From Niastella koreensis GR20-10 (GTDB taxonomy: Bacteria; Bacteroidota; Bacteroidia; Chitinophagales; Chitinophagaceae), in contig NC_016609.1 of the NCBI RefSeq assembly GCF_000246855.1, positions 3,596,001 to 3,660,000 of the forward strand: a DNA stretch of 64,000 bases, given 5' to 3'. Made by a program: the position numbers and the translations under genes. The notes beneath the pieces are model-generated. The model worked only from the letters and a program-made list of their open reading frames with translations, was not told where the DNA came from and did no database searches. Below, in pieces: positions 9,901-17,155 of the stretch (position 1 is the first letter of the stretch; each line of letters opens with the position of its first letter).

Positions 9901-11530
9901 TGTTATTGTTACCGGCCGCCAGATCAACCCGCATCAGGTTATCACCGCCCAGGGCCTGCTGGTATACTTTATCCGCCGCAGTTTTTTCGCCCGGGTTTTT
10001 AAAATATACATTCTCAAAAGTGGTATCGGCCGATCTGAAGGGAATAACACCTACCAGGTCATTGTCGCCCAGCCAGGCATTGTTTTTTGTATATGCATCT
10101 ATCTGCTGGTAATCGAGACCGGCTTTCAGAATATCTCCAAAGCCAATATCGGCGCCTATATTGTAGTTATCACTCGTTGTTACCATCCTATGATCGTACA
10201 TATAACCAATGTCGTTACGATAAGCCCTGAACATCCCGCCAGTGCCTTCACCGCTTATTGACCAGGTATCATAGGTATAAATAGGAACAGCGATATTGGG
10301 TGAGTTATCAGTCCAGGTAACATCTTTTTCGCGATTGAAATCCAGCAACACATTGGGATTTTTATTGGCCTTTTCATAAAATAGGTAGCCATAAGCCGGT
10401 AATGACAAAACCGGAGCTTTCACTTCCTGGGTTGACATATAACCCTGAATATGCTGATAAGTAAATGCCCCCATCCCTTCCGTTCCTCCTTTCAACCTGA
10501 ATGACCATCCCTGGGAGTTATATGGAATTGAAATAGTAGGGGTATAAGATGGTCTTGAAAATGAAATACTGGTACTGAAACGGCCCAGACCCGGATCGGC
10601 GAGCCGCACATTATTGGTGGCATTTACCTGCGCCCGCATTTGACCGGTGATCTGCAGGTTCTGGATACCGGTTCGGGTATTATAGTTCGTTCCAATGTTA
10701 ATGCTCCCCTGCAATGTATTCTCTTTGGAGCCCAGTTGAAAACCCATAGAGGGGCTGATATCAGTTCCGTTTTGTGTGTTATTGGCAACCGATAACCCCG
10801 CCGACAAACTACCCTTGGCGCCCACGCCTATACCTACGCTTACATTCCTGGCCGTTTGAAGCCCCCAGCCTTTATAAGTATTGTGGAAAACACTCACAGA
10901 AACGTCATTCCCGATATTTACCGGGCCGCCAAAGATCTCTACTCCCTTGCCAACCACACCACCTATGGTTCTGTTGGGTTTTATATAAACGGTTTTTTCA
11001 ATCTTTTCAACACCCTTGAAATCATCTGGCAATCCACGCATGTTGCGCGAGATCGCACCGGGGTTAATATTCCATCCCAACCCCACCCAACTGGCTTCCT
11101 GGTCCATGGTAATGCCGCTTTGATAATGCAGGTTAACCGGGTAACCTCCCACATCAAGCAGCGGAATATTATAGCTAAAATCGCCGCTGAACGGATCAAC
11201 CAGGTTATTACTGTTAACCGATTGAAAGCTTTGCACTTCAGGCTGGGTAGGGCCTGTAGTGGCCACGCCTTTCACATGTGCAGGGCTGTTTACCTTTTTT
11301 ACCTTTATATCCGCTACTGAAATAGCGGATGCTTTTTGAACGTTGGTGTTTTTTGATGGCATCCCCGGCTCAGGTGTTCTTTCCCGGGTACCGGCGTCAT
11401 ATGAACCATGAAAAGGCGCATAAGCCAGGGTGTTCGCCCTGGAAACAAGCGGCGCCACGAGTTGCAGATAAAATAAGGTCACTAAAAACCAGGTTATGGT
11501 TTTATGATTTCGGGCTAATGACTGTAACAT
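3929..11530 (-). CDS. Giant RHS-like surface protein with DNRLRE and PA14 domains
   Basis: 2533 residues. Residues 1-33 are a signal peptide. At about residues 105-165 is the RHS/SpvB-like N-terminal signature (LVDPFSGDFSYNIPLL, SWVGLGWNINPGAISR). A very long beta-rich region follows. Near 1730-1880 is a DNRLRE-type domain (SFLRFNMNTIPQGALITAAT). Near 2210-2330 is a PA14-type carbohydrate-binding domain (TGTYTFYCTADD, ITVNGTRIHL). Near 2380-2475 is a jelly-roll CBM-like segment ending FFDDIRVQPF. The C-terminus carries one YD-like repeat (FYEYDDEGTLIRVKKE). It is the central gene of the minus-strand operon. PA14 and CBM-like domains suggest glycan or surface contact. The protein ends shortly after the YD motif without a toxin-like tail, so it may be a structural partner of the next giant protein. 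Existence is certain; role is inferred. Confidence 0.85.
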   Translation of the reverse strand: MLQSLARNHKTITWFLVTLFYLQLVAPLVSRANTLAYAPFHGSYDAGTRERTPEPGMPSKNTNVQKASAISVADIKVKKVNSPAHVKGVATTGPTQPEVQSFQSVNSNNLVDPFSGDFSYNIPLLDVGGYPVNLHYQSGITMDQEASWVGLGWNINPGAISRNMRGLPDDFKGVEKIEKTVYIKPNRTIGGVVGKGVEIFGGPVNIGNDVSVSVFHNTYKGWGLQTARNVSVGIGVGAKGSLSAGLSVANNTQNGTDISPSMGFQLGSKENTLQGSINIGTNYNTRTGIQNLQITGQMRAQVNATNNVRLADPGLGRFSTSISFSRPSYTPTISIPYNSQGWSFRLKGGTEGMGAFTYQHIQGYMSTQEVKAPVLSLPAYGYLFYEKANKNPNVLLDFNREKDVTWTDNSPNIAVPIYTYDTWSISGEGTGGMFRAYRNDIGYMYDHRMVTTSDNYNIGADIGFGDILKAGLDYQQIDAYTKNNAWLGDNDLVGVIPFRSADTTFENVYFKNPGEKTAADKVYQQALGGDNLMRVDLAAGNNNKVVTATSQLSLFKNGRATGKISFDANTLRKQRDKRSQVISYLNAREAAEVGLDKVIKNYGINSFPVSGCAGFTPIQRYDSVNRLEHHVSEISVLNADGRRYVYGVPVYNRQQVDVTMATDPGDNSTGLVGYTPGLENYPGNDKGKDGYVNREVLPAYSHSFLLSGILSGDYVDLTGDGITEDDMGDAVKFNYSEVYGLDDAYQWRAPYDLKKASYNEGLKTDSRDKKGSYSYGKREVWYLNSVESKTMIATFVLDADRKDGYGVIDENGGQGAQKLYKLKEINLYTKADFKKNGANARPIKTVHFEYSYELCRKNPGSVTDSGKLTLKKIWFSYNNNFKGKRNPYVFTYGGPNPDFTLKSADRWGNYKDGSANPGNPGQVLTNADYPYTLQPGTNNWTESQANNVAAPWTLNEVKLPSGGRLKVTYESDDYAYVQNKRAMQFFTIKGFGESETAAPKSKLYQSNGDYPVVFVKVTDPVNDKSEITRKYLDGVSQLYMKMAVDMPGDNWGRGYELVPCYADIEDYGVTADRQVIWIRVKAISAGKSPMAMAAIQFMRLNLPSKAYPFSEPGDKIDIRAAVNMVINVSSLVVNLLKEAGFDNKVRNSNKCNNVELDKSFVRLDNPIYKKFGGGLRVNKTEIFDNWGNMTAKTGKQQDSAVYGQTYTYTDTVLINGVETGISSGVASYEPMIGGDENPFHVPAKVYSEKVGAMAPTNYMYTEEPFAETFFPGPSVGYSKIRVQTIHRDKKSANGFDETEFYTTRDFPTVVEYTPIDNDSKKPYKTPISNPFFFSALTCVTLSQGFKIELNDMNGKPKSQSAYAQNDPANPISYTYNYYRLENDNAGQPKLSNTVAIADSANGKIDMNGIIGKDVEVMVDVREQTSTTSSANVEGNLDLIGWGPATIPIISIIPLFNGETNRYRAVSVLKIVNRYGILDSVIHFEKGSRVTTRNLVYDGETGDVLLSQTNNEFDDPLYNFSYPAHWAYDGMGAAYTNIGTILNDVHFRKGILFSSSNARMPANRYFKSGDELLVLGYDKRNGSDDHCAADYYLFDRSQGRAYKKIWAIDASRGKQQQNGIYFIDEWGVPYSCDSSDIRVIRSGKRNLAGITVGSITSLQTPIKVDNGIPRFIIDTATHVIAANAGRFKDMWAVDSTIFRKDTTVIATHRMVPIPITIPADDYYALQNYKGEGNNADNNVFPAVNDINMFEASAYDNGTGSWDREYRSFLRFNMNTIPQGALITAATLRLYGNQDAPDVNDNETNKSWIEHLNSGWVKEVINTATTDEAKRYAYYYYWDNPEPVDPDPNSKVLLPETPHGQEIVRNETIDITPMARNMLHDLYADGNAPVIRIRLDGAGDGKKLLSRMTYNSNLNCQTQTQTFARAEAAIPVNSCMPTIDINYFPPCAGGSQPYYLDTPPLGADDNTPGGGYYCNLSPVNTYVCRPNINDTAVNPYRLGLLGNWRMDRAYTYYGNRMQADPAVATDIRTDGVIKDFATYWTFNDNALTGASTDTSRWVWNSELARFNNKGYEIENHDPLDRYNSGQYGYNQTLPVAVAQNAKNREIAFDGFEDYGYTTDDCIKCVLNRHIDLGKDANLVDTVSHTGLYSRRVNGNEVGYATFNIGTPDEVKDAPELSMKEDSVPLVSTNIHGDGQGLTVTYGSFYDTGPNPGRNNWTSLGTGQVDFQSPQLGLCCTEDMNFRWRGYVQPRYTGTYTFYCTADDIMTAYITVNGTRIHLTDSSAVEVFEGHSYSQAYPTKTVLLQAGELYYIEVNGVQNHGNFQFQMQWESANQAREVMPPSQLYTEGTDIAAVKNRTIIRDTTWCVKFNNPTGTHLTHKRFSPIQGQKVVVSAWVKQDQPCISGGYYNAAVGLAFDNNTGTNYFNFTPTGNIIEGWQRIEDTLTIPKGATTMTMNLRATSGTPVFFDDIRVQPFNANMKSFVYNPVNLRLMAELDENNYATFYEYDDEGTLIRVKKETEKGIKTIRETRSALLKE

Positions 11531-11563
11531 TATTTATAATTTTCTAAGGCTTACTGTTAAAGG

Positions 11564-12679
11564 TTATTGGTTGTTTGATTGCCGGTATTCGAATTTTAAG
11601 AACCAGCGTTCGTTACGGTCATTGAAAATAGTGAGCAGGTACATATGTTTGTTTATTAAACCACTGTTTGTAAGATCGAGGTTCATATAATTAGCGCCGT
11701 ATTTCACTGCCAGCACCGCCGAATCCAGCTGTACATCCTGCCCGGTGGATTTACTTATATCTGTCAGTTTTACCTGTACCGAAGGGCTATTCAATTCATG
11801 CAGGTATAAAAAGTGCAATGGATTGCCTGAGATAACATAAGAGGCATCCTGTTCACGACGCATGGCAGCATACAAACTCTTATGAGACATCCGGAACGTA
11901 TCGCTTAACGGTTGTTGAATTGTAAAACTCCATACCTCGCTATTGGCAATGGGTGAAAGATTATTTTTTGCCGTAACCCGCCAGGCATATACTTTACCCG
12001 TATCCAGTTCAGGCATATTTAAAGGATATTGCAAACTGGTAAATGAAATGTTCGATTGCAGGTATACCGGTATGTTCTGTTGAATGGCATCTGCCCCGCT
12101 TTGTGTGGGCTGCACTTCTACCAGCAACCAGTCGTACAACAGATTGCTGAACGAATTATAAGGGGTTGGGGGCAACCAGGTAAAAAACGGCCGGCGAACG
12201 ATCACCCCGTCCCTATCACCTGGCTGTATCAATTGCGGTGGACTGATTGGCTCTACCTCTGCGGTCACACATTCATCAGCCACCTGGTCGGAAATATCGT
12301 TTGTCCACCTGGTTACTGTATAACAAATATTGTACACCCCCACCGGTAAAAACCCATTGGGATTGGCATCGATGTTGTACCCCGCCCCAACAGTATACGT
12401 TACCGGCGCTACCATAGCTGCATTGAGGGCCTTTGCGCCGGCCGGCAGCATAATGCTGGGCGTTGTTGCCGTAAGAACCGTTTGTCCGGTCCCGGCATCT
12501 GTCATTGTCATTTGTATTTCCACTGCCATGGATGCGCCTGTTGTATTCACCAGCGACATGTTCCATAACTGAGGTTTAATGGTGAGTCCAAGGGGCGGTA
12601 ATTGCAGGGTTACAACAACCTGCGCCTGCAGGCGCCACCCCATCAACAATACCAGGATAAGCAATAGCTTTTGCTTCAT
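11564..12679 (-). CDS. FN3-like secreted protein of the RHS-like operon
   Basis: 371 residues from the ATG at 12679. An upstream in-frame start would overlap the previous gene, and the ATG chosen here begins a clean signal peptide (MKQKLLLILVLLMGWRLQAQ). Residues about 20-140 form an Ig-like domain (QLPPLGLTIKPQLWN, then VGVYNICYTVTRW). Residues about 150-260 form a FN3-like domain with the signature KVYAWRVTAKN. The gene starts 1 bp after the stop of the upstream gene, which suggests translational coupling. Proteins of this shape accompany giant RHS-like proteins in Chitinophagaceae as I recall them, but no biochemical role is known to me. A scaffold or adhesin role in the cell envelope is a guess. 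Confidence 0.75.
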   Translation of the reverse strand: MKQKLLLILVLLMGWRLQAQVVVTLQLPPLGLTIKPQLWNMSLVNTTGASMAVEIQMTMTDAGTGQTVLTATTPSIMLPAGAKALNAAMVAPVTYTVGAGYNIDANPNGFLPVGVYNICYTVTRWTNDISDQVADECVTAEVEPISPPQLIQPGDRDGVIVRRPFFTWLPPTPYNSFSNLLYDWLLVEVQPTQSGADAIQQNIPVYLQSNISFTSLQYPLNMPELDTGKVYAWRVTAKNNLSPIANSEVWSFTIQQPLSDTFRMSHKSLYAAMRREQDASYVISGNPLHFLYLHELNSPSVQVKLTDISKSTGQDVQLDSAVLAVKYGANYMNLDLTNSGLINKHMYLLTIFNDRNERWFLKFEYRQSNNQ

Positions 12680-12680
12680 T

Positions 12681-14852
12681 TTATTTGAAATTAAATGTCT
12701 TGATAAATTGTACCGTTCCCATTTCATTACGTACCAGTCCGCTTTTGTTTCCAGGCAAATACCCATGTTCGTAACTTAGAAATAACTGGTCCTGTTTCAA
12801 CAGCCGGATATTGGCTGAAACATACCCCCCGGCCTTGATATCGATATGATTGAGGTTATTGATCTTAATGCCAATACCTACCGATCCGAACCCGGGAATA
12901 TTGGGTTGAATACCGCCATCAAGCACCTGCAGCGTGTAATTGCTGTTCTTTGTATAAGAAATGCCTGCATTGGCGGTAAATGCATTGAAATAAAAGGTCT
13001 GCGTGAAATAACTATTGGTAGCATTATAATACCGGAAGCTGGTATCTGAGTTATTATTAAGGAATTTGTTTAACATAAGGGTGGTAGCCATCTTCAACTG
13101 ACGAACAACATAATAGTGATACAGGGTGGCATTGAAGGTTTGAAACCGGTTCTCCATTACCTGGTTATCTACTTTGGTATATTGCGACATCGGTTGATAG
13201 CCTACAGAAACCACCGGCCATTTCCGGATGCGCATGGTTGCTGTAACGCTTTTAAATACGGTATTGCTTTTATAATCCTGCACAATAAAGGGATTCACAA
13301 ATTCATTTTTCCGTAAAGCAGCAACTATGCGCAGTTTTCTTTTAAATAAGCTTTGGTCGGCTTTTATGTACCAGCTTTCCATAGCAGTATTGGTGGTATA
13401 ACTGCTGAACGATTGATAGTTGGCGCCTGTTTTTTTATAAGAGGCATCGAGCTTCGTGTTCGTTACCGGTATAGCCGAATACAAATGGAACGCAATAGCC
13501 TGGTTATTCTTATCAGTAAAATCAAGCTTACTGCTACTTCCAGCCACCGGCGGGTTGTTTCGGAAATCAGGCGCTATCGATTTTCCTGCTTCTGCAATGA
13601 AGTAAGAAGTTCGGTTGATCGCCCAGCGGCTTTCAGCGCTCAGTCCGGATACTTTTATATTTGAATTGACAGCAGAGCCGGATGCAAACAGTTGCTTTTT
13701 TCCGGTGAAGGCCGACAAGATGAAATAATTTTTTTCCAGTCGCCCTATACCGGCCCGCACCATACCCAGGTATTGGGGCTTTCTATTGGCATTGCCCACC
13801 ACAAAATCCCGGAAACGATAATTGACCGTTCCTGCTGTAAGCGCCAGGTAATACCAGCTGTTGTATTCGAGATTGATCCCGTTTACGCTTACGTTTTTGG
13901 CGGTTAATTCGCTGTAATTAACCGGGCTGCGTCCAAGGCTGAAATTTCTTAGACCTAATAACCACCGGTATTTTGCCGGTATTTCCACATCCTCCAGTCC
14001 ATATTCCTGCAATTTGTTTTTCCAGGCCCTGGCGGATTGTAATCCACTCCAGTCGCCTTTGATCAATTGTTGATACTGACGCACCTTTGCCTGATTTTCC
14101 TTGTATTTTTCCTGTAAAGAATCGAACTGCGTATATAGTTGATCGAATTTGTTTTTGGTATTATTATATTGATCCAGAAAATAAGCAGCCGCTTTTTTCA
14201 ATGAATCTTCCTTGTGCAGGTTGGCACTATCCGGCAGGCTGCCATCCCAGCTAAGCTTTGGCACCTTTAATATTTCATTGGCTTCAATAAGCTTTTGGGG
14301 ATTGAATGTTGTTTTCAATAATTTATCCAAACCGGAAAGTTCGTTTTGTTTAAGAGCAACCAGTTTTTCAAGGCTGGCATCTTTTACAGCCGGGGCCAAT
14401 GCCAGCATACGCTGACGCATGGTTGTTTTTAAATTTTCCCGGAACGCAGCCTGGTTAAAAGCCACCTGTGCATCGTAAATATTTCTGAAAAAAGAGGAGT
14501 TGCTTTTACGCAGCCAGTAATTGACCTGTAGCGGTACAATGCCTGCTACTGTAGCGTTTAAACGTCCGGTAATATTATGTTGCAGAATGTCTTTTTCAGC
14601 ATAGGGCGTATCTATCAGCGCCCTGTAATTGGCATTATAACAAACCATGCCGCCATTCAACTTAAAAAAGGGCCTGGTCTTAAATAAATTTCGGAAAGGA
14701 TTATTGATATCGGGGGCAATGCTGTCGGGGATGGTAGTTCGTAGATTATTGACCGGAAACTGGGCATGGATAGTTTCTGCAAAAGCCAGGAACAGTACAA
14801 CCTGGTTTACATAAAGCAAAAACTTTCTACAACATGTGTAACTATGTACCAT
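12681..14852 (-). CDS. Outer-membrane beta-barrel-like protein with coiled coil
   Basis: 723 residues, first gene of the operon. A signal peptide (about residues 1-30, ending AETIHAQF) leads into an N-terminal module. Residues about 140-290 are charged and helical (LKTTMRQRMLALAPAVKDAS; KKAAAYFLDQYNNTKNKFDQ), likely a coiled coil. The C-terminal 400 residues alternate aromatic and polar residues, as expected for transmembrane strands, and end in a terminal aromatic strand (FIKTFNFK). It is probably an outer-membrane barrel that anchors or exports the operon's giant proteins. This is inferred from topology; I do not recognise a named family. The upstream region holds inverted repeats described separately. 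Confidence 0.7.
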   Translation of the reverse strand: MVHSYTCCRKFLLYVNQVVLFLAFAETIHAQFPVNNLRTTIPDSIAPDINNPFRNLFKTRPFFKLNGGMVCYNANYRALIDTPYAEKDILQHNITGRLNATVAGIVPLQVNYWLRKSNSSFFRNIYDAQVAFNQAAFRENLKTTMRQRMLALAPAVKDASLEKLVALKQNELSGLDKLLKTTFNPQKLIEANEILKVPKLSWDGSLPDSANLHKEDSLKKAAAYFLDQYNNTKNKFDQLYTQFDSLQEKYKENQAKVRQYQQLIKGDWSGLQSARAWKNKLQEYGLEDVEIPAKYRWLLGLRNFSLGRSPVNYSELTAKNVSVNGINLEYNSWYYLALTAGTVNYRFRDFVVGNANRKPQYLGMVRAGIGRLEKNYFILSAFTGKKQLFASGSAVNSNIKVSGLSAESRWAINRTSYFIAEAGKSIAPDFRNNPPVAGSSSKLDFTDKNNQAIAFHLYSAIPVTNTKLDASYKKTGANYQSFSSYTTNTAMESWYIKADQSLFKRKLRIVAALRKNEFVNPFIVQDYKSNTVFKSVTATMRIRKWPVVSVGYQPMSQYTKVDNQVMENRFQTFNATLYHYYVVRQLKMATTLMLNKFLNNNSDTSFRYYNATNSYFTQTFYFNAFTANAGISYTKNSNYTLQVLDGGIQPNIPGFGSVGIGIKINNLNHIDIKAGGYVSANIRLLKQDQLFLSYEHGYLPGNKSGLVRNEMGTVQFIKTFNFK

Positions 14853-14890
14853 GCCTGATTTGGGGGTTAGTGGGTCAATAAAATACCTAT

Positions 14891-14908
14891 GACGTTTTTA
14901 CAAACGTC
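14891..14908. promoter_or_regulatory. Inverted repeat upstream of the RHS-like operon
   Basis: GACGTTT and AAACGTC flank TTAC in a perfect 7-bp inverted repeat about 40 bp upstream of the first gene of the giant-protein operon. It could be an operator; no T-tract follows, so a terminator is unlikely. I found no TAnnTTTG element on the minus strand in this gap. Confidence 0.35.
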
Positions 14909-15021
14909 TGATGTCTGATGTGTGCGCTAAATACTAAATATTGTTAATACGAATAGCCGGGGTTATAATCAACAAACAGTGGATTTATTCTTAATATGTG
15001 CATCATTTCCTATGATTGCCA

Positions 15022-15042
15022 ACTGCGTTTATATGACGCAGT
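15022..15042. promoter_or_regulatory. Inverted repeat between the ompA-like gene and the RHS-like operon
   Basis: ACTGCGT and ACGCAGT flank a 7-nt A/T-rich loop. It lies downstream of the OmpA-family gene and about 170 bp upstream of the giant-protein operon, both on the minus strand. Without a T-tract it could be a processing hairpin or an operator. The rest of the 274-bp gap is A/T-rich and shows no gene. Confidence 0.3.
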
Positions 15043-15126
15043 AAAAGTATAAAAAAATCCTATTCAACAATTAATCGTATAATAATTATTGTTCACGTTA
15101 ATATTAAACCGGAGCGTGCAGGATAG

Positions 15127-16254
15127 TCAATAATGAATTTGCAGCACTACTCTTCTGTTGGTAGCCCTGCCTTCTGGTGTAGCGTTAGTGGCAACAGGTT
15201 GCTGCTGTCCGTAACCAGCAGCTTTTAAACGATTGTTTTCAACACCTGCTTTTATCAGGTAATCCATCACGGTTTTTGAGCGGTTTTCGCTCAGCAATTG
15301 ATTATCGGCCGGCTGGCCAACATTATCAGTATGCCCTTCAATAGACAGTTGGAGGGCCTGATCTTCTTTAAGAATATGTGCCACCGTGTCGAGCGCGGAA
15401 AAGGAGACCGGCAGTAATTTATAACTCCCGGTTTCAAAGAAAATTTGCCGGGCGGCCCTGTCTACTATTGTTTTTAGCGCTTCCAATGACCGGAAACTAC
15501 TATAGTTATTAACCTTATTAGTATCAGGGGCGGGGCAACCATGATAACGTGCTGTGCCTGCCATTTGCGGACAGGAATCGAGGTTATCGATAATACCATC
15601 CCCGTCGGCATCGGAAGAAATAACCTGCCGCACAACGGGCGCCGGTAAAGATACCTGGGTTGTTCTGGAAATTTTTCTATGGGTAATAGCACCGGCAATC
15701 CCAATACTGTGAAAGAAATGCCTGGGTTGTTCGGCAGTTACAGCTACCCGGTACTGGGAATTGACCAGCAGAAAAAGATCCGCTGTCACATTCACCTGAA
15801 CGCCCATGCCTATCGGTATATATACACCATACCGGTTATCATATTGCGACCAGCCTGCACCGGTAATTGCATACGGATTGAACAAAGCCTGCGATTTAAG
15901 CAGGCGAGCCCGCAGGGTAAAATCATTTTCCAACAGCAATTGCTTTTTATCGCCGGTGTTGTTTCCATTTTTATTATCAGGAAATTCAAGAAAAGAACCT
16001 GCCACCATAATTGAATAATCGAAACGCCGGGACAGGTTATTTTGAAAATGCAGGGCCAGGCCCGGCTTCATGGAACGACCAAAGGAAGAAAGTTTATTGG
16101 CGCCGTCAAAATCAATAAATGCCATGTTTATACCCAGGGCCGGTACTTTTGTAAAGCTTACAATTTGGCACCTGGCTGTTAAACCGGGTAAAAAAAATGA
16201 ACAAATAATAAAGGAAGCTATAAGAGGGCGTAAGGAAAACTGATTAATAGTCAC
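15127..16254 (-). CDS. OmpA-family outer-membrane protein with TSP3-type calcium-binding stretch
   Basis: 375 residues. Signal peptide at about 1-29. An eight-strand-barrel-like N-terminal region spans about 30-195. At about 213-240 is a thrombospondin-type-3 motif (DADGDGIIDNLDSCPQMAGT) with the usual Asp ladder. The C-terminal peptidoglycan-binding OmpA domain spans about 265-375 (SIEGHTDNVGQPADNQLLSE; GYGQQQPVATNATPEGRATN). It ties the outer membrane to peptidoglycan. The barrel-TSP3-OmpA order is common in Bacteroidetes. It is monocistronic as far as seen. A -7-like element TACTTTTG lies at 16309-16302 on the minus strand, about 50 bp upstream of the start. Confidence 0.9.
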   Translation of the reverse strand: MTINQFSLRPLIASFIICSFFLPGLTARCQIVSFTKVPALGINMAFIDFDGANKLSSFGRSMKPGLALHFQNNLSRRFDYSIMVAGSFLEFPDNKNGNNTGDKKQLLLENDFTLRARLLKSQALFNPYAITGAGWSQYDNRYGVYIPIGMGVQVNVTADLFLLVNSQYRVAVTAEQPRHFFHSIGIAGAITHRKISRTTQVSLPAPVVRQVISSDADGDGIIDNLDSCPQMAGTARYHGCPAPDTNKVNNYSSFRSLEALKTIVDRAARQIFFETGSYKLLPVSFSALDTVAHILKEDQALQLSIEGHTDNVGQPADNQLLSENRSKTVMDYLIKAGVENNRLKAAGYGQQQPVATNATPEGRATNRRVVLQIHY

Positions 16255-16301
16255 TTGAATGGAAATAAGGGATGAAATACATTTGCCTATAAAAAAGAAA
16301 A

Positions 16302-16309
16302 CAAAAGTA
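16302..16309 (-). promoter_or_regulatory. Bacteroidetes -7 element for the ompA-like gene
   Basis: Read on the minus strand, 16309-16302 is TACTTTTG, a full match to TAnnTTTG, 48-55 bp before the start codon. A -33 TTG at normal spacing is not evident, so the assignment is moderate. Confidence 0.4.
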
Positions 16310-16520
16310 CAGATCCGGGCAGGAAAAAAAGTTTTTCACATGCCGGAACTTAAAAAATATCAGTGTTTTTTACGGAGCAGCTTAAATTTGGGGGATTTGT
16401 TTTTTTACTCAATGGTCTTTACTAACTATGTGTCAACCCTTACTCAATTACTCTTTAACAGTTATTTATTTCAGATCATCATCAACCAGCTTTAGAACAC
16501 GAATTCGTAACTATTCACCA

Positions 16521-16730
16521 TAAGTTTTGAACTTTCACGTATAAGTGCAGAACTTTTCGGGAAATGTTCCCTACATGCCGCATGAAGTTGGCTACTTATA
16601 CGCCAAAGTAGCTAACATTAGGGCAAAGTTTGACCACATTACTCCAAAGAGTGATTAATCGCTCCAAAGTTGGCTCGAAATGAGGCATTTTAAGCTACTT
16701 ACGACACTAAGTTGGCAACTTTTGGTCAAA
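16521..16730. repeat. Degenerate tandem repeat, 21-bp period
   Basis: About ten diverged units of 20-21 bp fill the gap between the divergent ompA-like gene and the small acidic-protein gene. Cutting the sequence every 21 bp from 16521 lines up units such as TAAGTTTTGAACTTTCACG, TAAGTGCAGAACTTTTCGG, GAAGTTGGCTACTTATACG and AAAGTAGCTAACATTAGGG. The AAG core recurs at 16522, 16543, 16585, 16606, 16626, 16647 and 16667, then drifts. No long open frame crosses the field. The remainder of 16255-16896 holds no gene I can support. Confidence 0.55.
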
Positions 16731-16896
16731 TTTAATAAACTGTGCGGCACTTTGAACAAAATGCCTCGTTGTTGGGAATATTTGACTTAATTGACAACTT
16801 CGGCAGAACATTTGAAGAACGAGACAATGCTACTTTTTTTGACACTCCCTGGCATAAGAACTGCAGTTGTAAAATACAGCTTAAAATTGTGGCAAA

Positions 16897-17145
16897 ATGA
16901 CTACCAAAAAGGAAAACCAGGCGCCCAAAAAACGGGCTATAAAAGAAGAAGATAACTTCAATGTTGAAGATAAAGAAGCGCTGGAAGCAGCCAAGACCGA
17001 TACACCGGCACCGGATGAATTCATTGGCCCCGATGCCGACACCGACGTGCCATTGGATGGTGGTGTAGAAAACGATGCTGTGCTACGAGGTGAACATCAC
17101 GCTGATGAAAATGAAAAAAAAGACAAGCTGCCACCAGACAAATAG
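16897..17145 (+). CDS. Small acidic, disordered protein
   Basis: 82 residues, low-complexity and charged. Residues 1-17 are Lys-rich (MTTKKENQAPKKRAIKEED) and the rest is Asp/Glu/Pro-rich with a DEFIGPDADTDVPLDGG stretch. It has no signal peptide, membrane segment or recognised domain and should be intrinsically disordered. It stands alone on the plus strand, convergent with the flavoprotein gene and 10 bp from its end. Similar short acidic proteins are common orphan genes in this group; some resemble stress-related proteins, but I cannot assign a function. Confidence 0.65.
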   Translation: MTTKKENQAPKKRAIKEEDNFNVEDKEALEAAKTDTPAPDEFIGPDADTDVPLDGGVENDAVLRGEHHADENEKKDKLPPDK

Positions 17146-17155
17146 CCAGCCCCTT

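Noticed and set aside
9569-10261. 230-codon plus-strand frame
   Set aside because: It lies antisense inside the 2533-residue RHS-like gene and has the composition of a shadow frame.
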